From the NCBI GenBank assembly GCA_964547985.1, contig CAZJPV010000012.1, forward strand, positions 1-54,665: a stretch of DNA of 54,665 nt, in the 5' to 3' direction. The stretch comes from JAPLJU01 sp964547985. GTDB lineage: Bacteria; Desulfobacterota; Syntrophia; Syntrophales; UBA2192. Within the stretch, counting starts at the first letter, position 1. Each line of letters opens with the position of its first letter. The notes beneath the pieces are model-generated. The model did no database searches. It was not told where the DNA came from and saw only the letters and a list, made by a program, of their open reading frames with translations. This document shows, in pieces, positions 33,130-41,801 of the stretch. The translations under genes were made by a program, and so were the position numbers.

Positions 33130-34017
33130 TTATAGAGTTGCGGAGCCCACTTCTTTGAATTTGTTCGATACATAATCTGCAATCAGGTTGAACGCCAGGG
33201 TCAAGATAAAGAGAACCATCCCCGTGGCGAAAAGTGCATGGTAATGTTCGCTTCTGAAAGGCGCCTCCCCCATCTCCGCCGCAATCGACGCCGGCATGGG
33301 GCGCACGGAGTCGAAGAGACTCTCCGGAATGGCCGCCGCACCACCCGCCACCATGAGCACCACCATGGTCTCGCCGATGGCCCTTGCCATCCCGAGGATG
33401 ACCGCCGTGGATATGCCTGACAGGGCTGACGGGATGGTCACCTTGAGAATGGTCTCAGCCTTGGTCGCCCCCAAAGCGTAGGAGGCCTCCTTGAACTCCT
33501 TGGGCACCGCGTAGAGGGCGTCCTCCGAGATGCTCGAGATGGTCGGGACGGCCATCAGGGCAAGCATGATGGAGGCGTTGACGATGTTGAGTCCCGTCGG
33601 CAGGTCAAAGGTATCCTGAAGCCAGGGGGCCAAAACCACCATGCCGAAAAACCCGAGCACCACGGAGGGAAGGCCCGCCAGAAGCTCGATGACGGGTTTC
33701 AGGATCTCCTTGATCCCTGTCGGGGCAATCTCCGAGATGTAGACGGCGGAGAGGACCCCCAGCGGGACGGCTATCACGGTGGCAAAAAAGGTCACGATGA
33801 AGGAGCCCACGATGAGCGGCCAGATTCCAAAGGAAGGGGGATTAAAAGTCGGGTACCACTCTCCCCCGAAGAGAAAGTCCCTTACGGAAACGACTCTAAA
33901 GATGGGAATACCTTCCCTGAAGAGAAATGCGACAATGAGGCCCAGGATAAAGATGGATATGGAAGCGAAGAGAAAAAAGACGTATTTGATGACGACTTCT
34001 TTCAGTGCTCTTGGCAT
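33130..34017 (-). CDS. pstC: Phosphate ABC transporter permease PstC
   Basis: The partner permease to PstA. About 295 aa from the ATG at 34017 (MPRALKEVV). The open frame continues to 34080, but those extra residues do not resemble PstC. Six hydrophobic segments, with the first helix VFFLFASISIFILGLIVAFLF in the expected place. The EAA loop is SEDALYAVPKEFKEASYALGATKAET. The gap to pstS is about 125 nt. Confidence 0.93.
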   Translation of the reverse strand: MPRALKEVVIKYVFFLFASISIFILGLIVAFLFREGIPIFRVVSVRDFLFGGEWYPTFNPPSFGIWPLIVGSFIVTFFATVIAVPLGVLSAVYISEIAPTGIKEILKPVIELLAGLPSVVLGFFGMVVLAPWLQDTFDLPTGLNIVNASIMLALMAVPTISSISEDALYAVPKEFKEASYALGATKAETILKVTIPSALSGISTAVILGMARAIGETMVVLMVAGGAAAIPESLFDSVRPMPASIAAEMGEAPFRSEHYHALFATGMVLFILTLAFNLIADYVSNKFKEVGSATL

Positions 34018-34141
34018 GCTGCATACCCGGAAACAAATGTCAGTCAGGGATCCGCCTTCCCTCCCCCTGCGGAAGAGCATCGACGGACCCCCGAAGGATA
34101 TCGCAAAAACGGTTGTTCCTAAACCCTAGGGTGGGACGGTC

Positions 34142-34960
34142 TTACTTCACCGGCACAAAACCCTGTTTCTTGACGATACTCTGCCCCTCGGCGCTCAGGA
34201 CGAACTTGAAATAATCGGCCACGGCACCTGTCGGCTGGCCGTTGGTGAACATGTAGAGAGGCCTCGCGATGGGGTACTTTCCATCAAGCGCGTTCTTCGC
34301 CGATGCTTCGATACCGTTGACCGTCACGGCTTTGACACCCTTGTTGAGGTACCCGATTCCGACATAACCGATGGCGTAGCGGTTCTTGGACACGGCCTGG
34401 ACGACGGCGCCGCTCGAGGCCTGGAGTTGCGCCCTCGGAGTCACCTTTTCCCTGTGCAGGACCTTCTCCTGCCAGGATTCGTAGGTGCCGGAGCTCGTAT
34501 CTCTCGATATGACGATGATTTTCATGTCCCTGCCGCCCACTTCCTTCCAGTTCGTGATTTTGCCCTGGTAGATGAGGCTTAACTGCTCCAGGGTCAGGTC
34601 GTTCACGGGGTTTGTGGGATGGACGACGGGCGTGAGGGCATCGATGGCCACCGTGTGGGCGACGGGCCTCACTCCCTTCGAAACAGCCAAGTGCTCCTCT
34701 TCCTTTTTCATGGGGCGTGAAGAATTCGCGATCCGGGTTGTTTTGTCGATGAGCGCTTTGATCCCGTTTCCGGAACCGCCCCCGGATATGGAGATATTCA
34801 CGCCGGGATTTCTCTTCATATACGCTTCGGCGGTCGCCTGGGAAATCGGCAGGACCGTCGTTGAGCCGTTGACGATTATGTCTTCTTTCGCCTCGGCGGC
34901 TCCGGCCAGAAAGGCGAAGCAGACAAGGCTGACAAGAAAAACTTTGACGATTCTTGACAT
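34142..34960 (-). CDS. pstS: Phosphate-binding protein PstS
   Basis: The periplasmic phosphate receptor of the Pst transporter. 272 aa from the ATG at 34960, with GAAGGAGG upstream. Signal peptide MSRIVKVFLVSLVCFAFLAG ends AEA-KED. Phosphate-binding loops include NGSTTVLPIS at the mature N-terminus, GGGSGNGIKALIDKT, SRPMKKEE, and SRDTSSGTYE. A Pho-box-like site lies 50-70 nt upstream. This is the compact PstS form typical of many non-enterics. Confidence 0.95.
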   Translation of the reverse strand: MSRIVKVFLVSLVCFAFLAGAAEAKEDIIVNGSTTVLPISQATAEAYMKRNPGVNISISGGGSGNGIKALIDKTTRIANSSRPMKKEEEHLAVSKGVRPVAHTVAIDALTPVVHPTNPVNDLTLEQLSLIYQGKITNWKEVGGRDMKIIVISRDTSSGTYESWQEKVLHREKVTPRAQLQASSGAVVQAVSKNRYAIGYVGIGYLNKGVKAVTVNGIEASAKNALDGKYPIARPLYMFTNGQPTGAVADYFKFVLSAEGQSIVKKQGFVPVK

Positions 34961-35012
34961 CTTTGATTTCCTCCTTCTCATGGATCTTTCAGGCAACAAC
35001 ATAAGGCTTTAT

Positions 35013-35031
35013 TGTTACAATTTGATGACGG
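35013..35031 (-). promoter_or_regulatory. Pho-box-like site upstream of pstS
   Basis: On the minus strand 35031-35013 reads CCGTCATCAAATTGTAACA. It matches the PhoB consensus of two CTGTCAT-type half sites 11 nt apart: the first is strong (CCGTCATCAAA), the second weak (TTGTAACA). It is placed 53-71 nt before the pstS start, in front of the transporter operon that PhoB normally activates. Motif match only. Confidence 0.5.
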
Positions 35032-35104
35032 TTCGGTGAAGATCCCATGAATTTCAAGACAGGATCTCGAAGGGAAACGCGCGATCTGTGAGTCGGCGGG
35101 GTCG

Positions 35105-35800
35105 TCAATCCCTTTCCGCGAATTTGTATCCGGCACCTCTCACGGTGGATATGTATCGGGGCTTTTCGGGGTTCTTTTCGATCTGGGCTCTCAGGCGGCG
35201 GATGTGAACATCGACAGTGCGGGGCTCCACAAAGGCTTCGTCCCCCCAGACGTGGTCCAGGAGGTGCTCCCGGCTGTAGACGCGCCCCGGATTCTGTGAG
35301 AGAAACTTGAGAAGTCTAAACTCCGTGGGGCTCAGATTGACGCTTTTGCCGTCCACGGCAACTTCATGGGATTCGAAATCGATTCGAAGGCCCCTGTACT
35401 CGAAGACTTCGGCCTTCTTCCTTGCCGGCTCCAATCTCCGCAGTAGAGCCCGGATCCTGGCCATGAGTTCCTTGATGCTAAAGGGTTTGGTCACGTAGTC
35501 ATCAGCCCCGATTTCGAGACCGAGGATCTTGTCCACCTCATCACCCTTCGCCGTCAGCATGATGATGGGAACGGAAGTCGTCTCAGGTTTGCTCCGGAGA
35601 ATTTTGCAGACCTCCAATCCCTGGATGCCCGGGAGCATCAGGTCCAGGAGGATGAGGTGGGGCTTTCCTGTGCGGGCGAGTTCCAGCGCCTGCTCGCCGT
35701 CGTAAGCCTTCAGGGCTCTGAACCCTTCCTTTGCAAGGTTGTAGGCGACAAGATCGACAATGTCCTTTTCATCGTCGACAATCAATACGCTTTTAAACAT
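35105..35800 (-). CDS. phoB: Phosphate-regulon response regulator PhoB
   Basis: An OmpR/PhoB-family transcription activator of phosphate-starvation genes. 231 aa from the ATG at 35800, which follows GGGAGG. The receiver domain has D9, D10, the phospho-acceptor D53 (LILLDLMLPG), T in MLTAKG and K in VTKPFS. The C-terminal winged helix (SPTEFRLLKFLSQNPGRVYSREHLLDHVWG) carries the recognition helix RTVDVHIRRLRAQIE. It lies just before pstS and after radA, so it may be partly co-transcribed with radA. Confidence 0.95.
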   Translation of the reverse strand: MFKSVLIVDDEKDIVDLVAYNLAKEGFRALKAYDGEQALELARTGKPHLILLDLMLPGIQGLEVCKILRSKPETTSVPIIMLTAKGDEVDKILGLEIGADDYVTKPFSIKELMARIRALLRRLEPARKKAEVFEYRGLRIDFESHEVAVDGKSVNLSPTEFRLLKFLSQNPGRVYSREHLLDHVWGDEAFVEPRTVDVHIRRLRAQIEKNPEKPRYISTVRGAGYKFAERD

Positions 35801-35837
35801 CCGCCCTCCCGGTTCATCTGCGGTCATGGGTCATCCG

Positions 35838-37196
35838 CTAAAAAAGATTTTCGATGAGCTCACGGATATTCCTTATCTTAACGACCCGGATCTTGCCGAA
35901 TTTCCCGGCCTCCCGCGGCGTGGTCCTGGGGAGAATGCAGCGGGTGAACCCCATTCGCTCGGCCTCCCGGATCCTCAGCTCCATCTGGTGGATGCCCCGC
36001 ACCTCGCCCGTGAGGCCCACTTCGCCGAAAACGACCGTGCCGGGATCGATGGTCCGATCAAGAAAGCTCGAGGCCATGGCGGAGATGATGCCGAGATCCA
36101 CGGCCGGTTCCGTGACGCGTACACCGCCCGCCACGTTGATGAAGACGTCATGGCTCCCGAGGCGAAGACCGCAGACCTTTTCGAGGACGGCCACGAGGAG
36201 AGAAACACGGTTTACGTCCACGCCGATGGCTGTCCTTCTGGGCATGCCGAAGTTCGTGGGGGAAACGAGTGACTGGATCTCCACGAGGATGGGCCTTGTC
36301 CCCTCCATGCTCGGGACGACGACGGAACCCGAGGAACCCTCGGGGCGCTCCGCCAGGAAATACTCCGAGGGATTCAGGACCTCGACGAGGCCGCGGTCCC
36401 TCATCTCGAAGACGCCCACCTCGTTTGTGGGCCCGAAGCGGTTCTTCATGCCGCGGATCATCCGGTAGGAATGCCCGGAGTCCCCCTCGAAGTACAGTAC
36501 CGTGTCCACCATGTGCTCGAGCACCTTGGGTCCCGCGATGGAGCCGTCCTTGGTCACGTGCCCGATGAGAAAAACGGGGATGCCGGATTTTTTGGCGAAA
36601 ATGATGAGACGCTCTGAGGCCTCCCGTACCTGCCCCACGCTCCCCGGCGCCGAAGACAGAAGAGAGCTGTAAACCGTCTGGATGGAATCCACGACAACGG
36701 CGGCGGGCTTTGTCTCGCGGATGTACTTGATGATGTTGTCCAGATCCACCTCAACGAGGATGAGGATGTTGCCCGATGTGGCCCCGATCCGCTCACCGCG
36801 CATCTTGATCTGCCGCGCCGACTCCTCGCCCGACACGTAGAGAACTTTGAGACCTTTCGCAGCCAGGTGCTGCGTGACCTGGAGAAGGAGTGTTGACTTG
36901 CCGATCCCCGGATCACCGCCCACGAGGACGGCCGATCCCCGGACGATACCCCCGCCCAGCACCCGGTCTACTTCCTCGATACCGCTTTTCATCCGCTCCC
37001 GCTCGTCCGACATGATGGTGTCGATGGGAAGGGGCTTTTCGTTGAAGGTAAGCTCCACCCTTGCGCCCGGGCTCACATCCCGGATTTCCTCCTCGACAAA
37101 AGTGTTCCACTGCCCGCAGGAGGGGCACTTCCCCGCCCACTTCAGGGACTGGTGGCCGCAGTTCTGGCAGAAAAATGAGGTTTTTACTTTTTTCAT
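35838..37196 (-). CDS. radA: DNA repair protein RadA (Sms)
   Basis: A RecA-like branch-migration ATPase used in recombinational repair. 452 aa. The N-terminal zinc finger uses C10, C13, C24 and C27. Walker A is GGDPGIGKSTLLLQV, the RadA-specific motif KNRFGPTNEVGVFEM follows, and the C-terminal Lon-protease-like domain (ADLGIISAMASSFLDR region) completes it. Length and order are standard. It is divergent from serC with a 190-nt shared promoter region containing the palindrome ATATCT-TG-AGATAT at 37324-37337. Confidence 0.96.
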   Translation of the reverse strand: MKKVKTSFFCQNCGHQSLKWAGKCPSCGQWNTFVEEEIRDVSPGARVELTFNEKPLPIDTIMSDERERMKSGIEEVDRVLGGGIVRGSAVLVGGDPGIGKSTLLLQVTQHLAAKGLKVLYVSGEESARQIKMRGERIGATSGNILILVEVDLDNIIKYIRETKPAAVVVDSIQTVYSSLLSSAPGSVGQVREASERLIIFAKKSGIPVFLIGHVTKDGSIAGPKVLEHMVDTVLYFEGDSGHSYRMIRGMKNRFGPTNEVGVFEMRDRGLVEVLNPSEYFLAERPEGSSGSVVVPSMEGTRPILVEIQSLVSPTNFGMPRRTAIGVDVNRVSLLVAVLEKVCGLRLGSHDVFINVAGGVRVTEPAVDLGIISAMASSFLDRTIDPGTVVFGEVGLTGEVRGIHQMELRIREAERMGFTRCILPRTTPREAGKFGKIRVVKIRNIRELIENLF

Positions 37197-37387
37197 AGAA
37201 TGTGCTTATCTTTAGTAAAAAAGATGGTTTAAGGGGTCCTTCTTTCGAGGAAACTTCATCCTAAGAGGTATATTGTTTTCACCTTCCCGTCAACACCCAA
37301 AAGCGGGTGAAAGCCGGCCCGAAATATCTTGAGATATCCATTTGATTCTGATAGATTTCACCGGTTTTCGACAAGAGGAGATCCCTT

Positions 37388-38518
37388 ATGCATAACCCGA
37401 ATTTCAGCTCCGGCCCGTGCAGCAAGAGACCGGGATGGTCCATCGATGCGCTGAAGGAAGCGGCGCTCGGCCGCTCACACCGATCCCCCCTGGGCCGCAA
37501 GAAGCTCAAGGAAGCCATTGACCGGAGCAAAAAAATCCTCGGCGTCCCCGGGGATTTCCTGCTCGGCATCATGGCGGGCTCCGACACCGGCGCCTTTGAA
37601 GCGGCCATGTGGAGCCTTCTCGGGCCGCGGCCGGTGACGGTCCTCGTGTGGGAGGCCTTCAGCCGGGACTGGGCTACGGACATCGAGAAACAGCTCAAGA
37701 TCAAGACGACAGTCCTGAAGGCCGATTACGGAAAACTCCCCGACCTCCATGCGATCGACTGGAAAAGCGACGTCGTCTTCGTCGCCAACGGGACGACGAG
37801 CGGCGTGAAAATACCGAACTGGGACTGGATCCCCTCGAACCGGGAGGGTTTGACCCTCTGCGACGCCACAAGCGCCGTCTTCGCCATGGACGTGGACTGG
37901 TCGAAGGTGGATGTCCTCACCTATTCGTGGCAGAAATGCCTCGGCGGCGAGGCAGCCCACGGCGTGCTCGTTATCGGTCCCAGGGCCGTGGAGCGCCTAG
38001 AGAACTACGACCCGCCCTGGCCGCTTCCCAAGGTCTTCCGGATGAAGAAGGGCGGGAGGTTGAACCGCGCCATCTTCGACGGCGACACGATCAACACGCC
38101 CTCCATGCTCTGCGTGGAGGACTACCTCGACGCCCTGACCTGGGCTGAAGGCATCGGGCTTGCGGGCCTCATCAAGAAAAGCAAGGCCAACCTCAGGGTC
38201 ATCGAGGAGTGGGTTTCGGGGCGGGACTGGATCGAATTTCTCGCAGCCTCTCCGCAGATCCGGTCGAACACTTCAGTCTGCCTCGCCCTGACGAGCGAAA
38301 AATTCAAGGCTCTGCCGAGGGAGAAAAAGGATGAATTCATCCGCGGCATCGCGGGAAAACTGAGCAAGGCGGGCGTCGCCCATGACATCGCCGCCTACCG
38401 GGATGCCCCGCCGGGCTTCCGCTTCTGGTGCGGGCCCACGGTAGAGCCATCGGACATCCGGGCCGCCCTCAAAGCCCTGGAGGAAGCCTATAAACAAAAC
38501 AGCGCATTGCTTGCGTGA
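37388..38518 (+). CDS. serC: Phosphoserine aminotransferase SerC (Methanosarcina-type)
   Basis: A PLP enzyme that transaminates 3-phosphohydroxypyruvate with glutamate to give phosphoserine. 376 aa. The opening NFSSGPCSKRPGWS and the active-site lysine K183 in TYSWQKCLGGEAAHG match the archaeal/alphaproteobacterial subgroup of class V aminotransferases rather than E. coli SerC. The ATG follows AAGAGGAGAT. serA lies 36 nt downstream, so both phosphorylated-pathway enzymes are made together; the phosphatase SerB is not in the window. Confidence 0.9.
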   Translation: MHNPNFSSGPCSKRPGWSIDALKEAALGRSHRSPLGRKKLKEAIDRSKKILGVPGDFLLGIMAGSDTGAFEAAMWSLLGPRPVTVLVWEAFSRDWATDIEKQLKIKTTVLKADYGKLPDLHAIDWKSDVVFVANGTTSGVKIPNWDWIPSNREGLTLCDATSAVFAMDVDWSKVDVLTYSWQKCLGGEAAHGVLVIGPRAVERLENYDPPWPLPKVFRMKKGGRLNRAIFDGDTINTPSMLCVEDYLDALTWAEGIGLAGLIKKSKANLRVIEEWVSGRDWIEFLAASPQIRSNTSVCLALTSEKFKALPREKKDEFIRGIAGKLSKAGVAHDIAAYRDAPPGFRFWCGPTVEPSDIRAALKALEEAYKQNSALLA

Positions 38519-38554
38519 GTGCTGACGGAAATATTTTTTGGAGGAACATGCTTC

Positions 38555-40138
38555 ATGAAGAAAGTCCTTGTGAGTGACACCATCGCCCCGGAAGGCATTG
38601 AGATCTTCAAGGAGGCGCCGGGGATCGAAGTGGATGTCATGACCAACCTGACGCCGGACGAACTGAGAGGCGTCATCGGTGAATATGACGGTCTCGCCAT
38701 TCGCAGTGCCACGAAGGTGACGAAGGAAATCGTGGACGCGGCTAAGAATTTGAAGGTGATCGGCCGGGCCGGGATCGGCATTGACAACGTGGACGTCGCG
38801 GCGGCCAGCAAGCGGGGTGTCGTCGTGATGAACACGCCCGGCGGCAACACCATCACGACGGCGGAACACACGATCGCCATGATGTTCGCGCTGGCAAGAA
38901 GAATCCCCCAGGCCACCTCCTCCATGAAACAGGGCCAATGGGAAAAGAACAAATTCATGGGGTCCGAGGTGTACAACAAGACCGTGGGCATTATCGGTCT
39001 GGGGCGGGTCGGCTCCGTCGTTGCCGAAAGGGCCAAGGGACTCATGATGAACGTCATTGTTCACGATCCTTTCATTGCGCCGGAGGCCGCCGCAAAGATG
39101 GGGATTACGCTTGTCTCGCTCGACGAGATCCTCAAGAAATCCCATTTCATCTCGGTGCACACGCCGCTGACGAAGGACACGAAGGGCATGCTGAACGCGA
39201 AGACCTTCGCCAGGGTGAGGGACGGCGTTTTCATCATCAACTGCGCCCGCGGGGGCATCGTGAATGAAAAGGACCTTGTCGATGCCATCAAGTCGGGCAA
39301 GGTGGCGGGGGCCGCGCTCGACGTGTTCGAGGAGGAACCGACGAAAAACCTGGAGCTCCTGTCGCTCCCCAACGTGATCTGCACCCCCCACCTGGGCGCG
39401 TCCACCGACGAGGCCCAGCGAAACGTGGCCATTGCCATCGCCGAGCAGATCGTGGATTTTCTGAACAAGGGAGAGATCCGCAATGCCGTCAACTTCCCCT
39501 CCGTGAGCGCGGAGGTGCTCGTGAGCATTCAGCCCTACCTGACGCTTGCCGAGAAGCTCGGGAGTTTTGAGGCTCAGATCGTCAAGGGCGGCATCGAACA
39601 GGTGGACGTGGAGTTCAGCGGGGAGATCCTGAATTACAACGTGGCCCCGATCACGATCGCCTTCCTGAAGGGGCTTCTGACGCCGATCCTGAACGCGAAT
39701 ATCAACTTCATCAACGCGCCCGTCATCGCCAAGGAGCGGAAGATCAGGGTAGTCGAGTCGAAGAGCAGCGAGATGAAGGACTACACCAGCATGATCTCCG
39801 TGACGATCAAGACGACAGAGGAAAAGCGCTCTGCCGCCGGCGCGATTTTCGGGCGTCAGGATCTTAGAATTGTACGGATTGACAAGTTTGCCATGGAGGC
39901 GATCCCGGAAGGCCACATGATCGTTCTCTACAACTATGACAAGCCGGGCGTCATCGGGAACATCGGGACCACCTTGGGAAACAACAGTATCAACATCGCG
40001 AGGCTCCACCTCAGCCGCGAGCAGGTCGACGGGCAGGCCGTCGTGGTGCTGAGCACGGACAGCATCATACCGGAGGAAGTTCTCGACAAATTGAGAGGGC
40101 TGCCGAATGTGATTTCGGTGACCCAGCTAGAGATCTAG
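38555..40138 (+). CDS. serA: D-3-phosphoglycerate dehydrogenase SerA
   Basis: Oxidises 3-phosphoglycerate to 3-phosphohydroxypyruvate with NAD+. 527 aa, the long form. The substrate domain is followed by the NAD-binding GLGRVGSVVAERAK, catalytic His in the block HLGASTDEAQ, an intermediate ASB domain at about 315-440, and a C-terminal ACT domain (NYDKPGVIGNIGTTLGNNSINIARLHLSR) for serine feedback. I use the ATG at 38555; GGAGG lies 10 nt upstream. An ATG at 38548 is closer to GGAGG but is out of frame, and the frame extends only 12 codons further up. Confidence 0.95.
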   Translation: MKKVLVSDTIAPEGIEIFKEAPGIEVDVMTNLTPDELRGVIGEYDGLAIRSATKVTKEIVDAAKNLKVIGRAGIGIDNVDVAAASKRGVVVMNTPGGNTITTAEHTIAMMFALARRIPQATSSMKQGQWEKNKFMGSEVYNKTVGIIGLGRVGSVVAERAKGLMMNVIVHDPFIAPEAAAKMGITLVSLDEILKKSHFISVHTPLTKDTKGMLNAKTFARVRDGVFIINCARGGIVNEKDLVDAIKSGKVAGAALDVFEEEPTKNLELLSLPNVICTPHLGASTDEAQRNVAIAIAEQIVDFLNKGEIRNAVNFPSVSAEVLVSIQPYLTLAEKLGSFEAQIVKGGIEQVDVEFSGEILNYNVAPITIAFLKGLLTPILNANINFINAPVIAKERKIRVVESKSSEMKDYTSMISVTIKTTEEKRSAAGAIFGRQDLRIVRIDKFAMEAIPEGHMIVLYNYDKPGVIGNIGTTLGNNSINIARLHLSREQVDGQAVVVLSTDSIIPEEVLDKLRGLPNVISVTQLEI

Positions 40139-40141
40139 TCG

Positions 40142-40169
40142 TCTTTCTGAAACATCCAGAAAGATAGTT
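40142..40169 (+). terminator. Probable terminator after serA
   Basis: An 8-bp perfect stem TCTTTCTG/CAGAAAGA (40142-40149, 40157-40164) with a 7-nt loop, 3 nt after the serA stop, followed by TAGTTTTG. The stem is AT-rich and the T-run short, so partial read-through into purA is possible. Confidence 0.5.
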
Positions 40170-40195
40170 TTGAATTATGAATGTTGAGTTTTGTG
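40168..40195. repeat. Heptad repeat array C (TTTTGAA-type, 4 units)
   Basis: Four 7-bp units, TTTTGAA, TTATGAA and two more that keep TTxxTGxx-like spacing (TGTTGAG, TTTTGTG), between serA and purA. It begins where the serA terminator T-run ends. Same family as arrays D, E2 and F. Confidence 0.7.
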
Positions 40196-40270
40196 TTGAA
40201 AGAAAGGTTCAAAAAGGGACTGAATCTACGGATCTTTACTTAATCAAAACCGTTTCAACGGAGTTGTGCC

Positions 40271-41569
40271 ATGGCAAACGTCATCGTGGTCGGAACCCAG
40301 TGGGGTGATGAGGGCAAGGGGAAGATCGTCGATCTCTACGCCGAAGACGCCGACGCGGTTGTCCGCTTCCAGGGCGGCAACAACGCCGGACACACCCTCG
40401 TGGTCAAGGGGGAGCAGACCATCCTGCACCTGATACCGTCGGGCATCCTCCATGGCGGGAAAATCTGCATCATTGGAAACGGCGTCGTTGTCGACCCGAA
40501 GGTTCTCCTCGGGGAGATCGATGAACTCAGGCGGAGAAATCTCTTCCCGCCCGATACGAAGCTCTTCGTGAGCGAGAACGCCCACGTGATCATGCCTTAT
40601 CACTGCCGACTCGACAGTGCCCGCGAATCCGCCAAAGGCGATCAGAAGATCGGGACGACGGGAAGAGGTATCGGACCCTGTTACGAAGACAAGGTTGCCC
40701 GCGTGGGGATCCGGTTCTGCGACCTCCTCGACGATGAGACCTTCCGGGCGAAGCTGAAACGGAACGTCGATGAGAAGAACTTCTACCTGACGAAACTCTT
40801 CAATGAAGAGCCGCTCGATGAGAAGGCCATCTATGATGAGTATCGGGGTTATGCGGACCGCCTGAGGCCCTTTATCATAAATGCGTCGTTGATTCTGGAA
40901 GAAGAGACCCGGCAGAAAAAGAATATCCTTTTTGAAGGGGCACAGGGGACGCACCTCGACATCGACCACGGGACGTACCCTTACGTAACCTCTTCGAACA
41001 CGGTGGCGGGAAACGCCTGCGGCGGCTCCGGGATCGGCCCCACGAAGATTAACGCCGTTGTCGGGATCGTAAAGGCTTACACGACCCGGGTAGGCGGCGG
41101 CCCCTTCATGACGGAGCTCACCGACGAAACGGGCGAGCACATCCAGAACATGGGGAAGGAGTTCGGCGCCACGACGGGACGGCGAAGACGCTGCGGCTGG
41201 CTCGACATGGTCCTGGTCCGGCATGCCATCCGGCTCTCGGGGATCAACGGTCTTGCCATCACCAAGCTCGACGTCCTGACAGGTCTGGATCAATTGAAGA
41301 TCTGCAGGGGCTACCGTTTGAACGGAAAGGAAATCACCGACGCCGTGCCATCCAACCTCAAGGAGCTCGCGAAATGTGAGCCCGTCTACGAAGAGCTGAA
41401 GGGCTGGAAGGAGCCGATCGGCCAAGCGAAGACCATCGCGGAACTGCCCGCCAGAGCGAGAAAGTACGTCAAGACGATCGAGAAGCTCTCGGGCGTGAAG
41501 CTCTTTCTTGTTTCCGTGGGGGCGGACCGCGACGAGACGATCGTTTTGAAAAACCCCTTCAAGAAATAA
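40271..41569 (+). CDS. purA: Adenylosuccinate synthetase PurA
   Basis: Joins IMP and aspartate using GTP, the first step from IMP to AMP. 432 aa. The P-loop-like GTQWGDEGKGKIVD is at the N-terminus with the catalytic Asp in WGDEGKG, followed by GGNNAGHT, the IMP loop GTTGRGIGPCYEDK, and the Asp-binding loop TTGRRRRCGWLD. GTP-binding NGLAITKLDVL is near residue 325. All standard. It has GGAG 9-10 nt ahead of the ATG. Confidence 0.97.
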   Translation: MANVIVVGTQWGDEGKGKIVDLYAEDADAVVRFQGGNNAGHTLVVKGEQTILHLIPSGILHGGKICIIGNGVVVDPKVLLGEIDELRRRNLFPPDTKLFVSENAHVIMPYHCRLDSARESAKGDQKIGTTGRGIGPCYEDKVARVGIRFCDLLDDETFRAKLKRNVDEKNFYLTKLFNEEPLDEKAIYDEYRGYADRLRPFIINASLILEEETRQKKNILFEGAQGTHLDIDHGTYPYVTSSNTVAGNACGGSGIGPTKINAVVGIVKAYTTRVGGGPFMTELTDETGEHIQNMGKEFGATTGRRRRCGWLDMVLVRHAIRLSGINGLAITKLDVLTGLDQLKICRGYRLNGKEITDAVPSNLKELAKCEPVYEELKGWKEPIGQAKTIAELPARARKYVKTIEKLSGVKLFLVSVGADRDETIVLKNPFKK

Positions 41570-41579
41570 GCCCAGGCTT

Positions 41580-41662
41580 ATTTCAGTTTTGAGTTTTGAG
41601 TTGCGAATTTTGAATTGGACAAATCCTATAACTGATAACTCAAAATTCATCATTCAAAATCG
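41580..41662. repeat. Paired inverted heptad arrays (D1, D2) between purA and tRNA-Lys
   Basis: D1 at 41580-41621 has six 7-bp units such as TTTTGAG and TTGCGAA. D2 at 41628-41662 has five such as ATAACTC and AAAATTC. D2 is roughly the reverse complement of D1 (GAATTTT against AAAATTC), so the pair can fold into one long imperfect hairpin. A perfect 15-bp palindrome CGGTCAT-G-ATGACCG follows at 41664-41678, 2 nt before the tRNA. Confidence 0.8.
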
Positions 41663-41680
41663 CCGGTCATGATGACCGAG

Positions 41681-41757
41681 GGGCCGTTAGCTCAGTACGG
41701 TAGAGCAGCGGACTTTTAATCCGTTGGTCAGGAGTTCAAATCTCCTACGGCCCACCA
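41681..41757 (+). tRNA. tRNA-Lys (anticodon TTT)
   Basis: A complete cloverleaf. Acceptor GGGCCGT (41681-41687) pairs with ACGGCCC (41747-41753), with an encoded ACCA. The anticodon stem GCGGA/TCCGT holds loop CTTTTAA with TTT, and the T-arm is AGGAG-TTCAAAT-CTCCT. The segment from the anticodon loop to the CCA (41713-41757, 45 nt) has a diverged counterpart of the same length at 43696-43740. Confidence 0.95.
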
Positions 41758-41766
41758 ATAAAATCA

Positions 41767-41801
41767 GGGGCTTCCGGTATTTGGCCGGAAGCCCCTTTTT
41801 T
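41767..41801 (+). terminator. Terminator after tRNA-Lys
   Basis: A strong 11-bp perfect stem GGGGCTTCCGG/CCGGAAGCCCC (41767-41777, 41785-41795) with a 7-nt loop, then six T. Confidence 0.92.

Noticed and set aside
33111..33182. Longer N-termini of PstA and PstC
   Set aside because: They would overlap the preceding gene or lack ribosome sites; the internal ATGs match the usual family starts.
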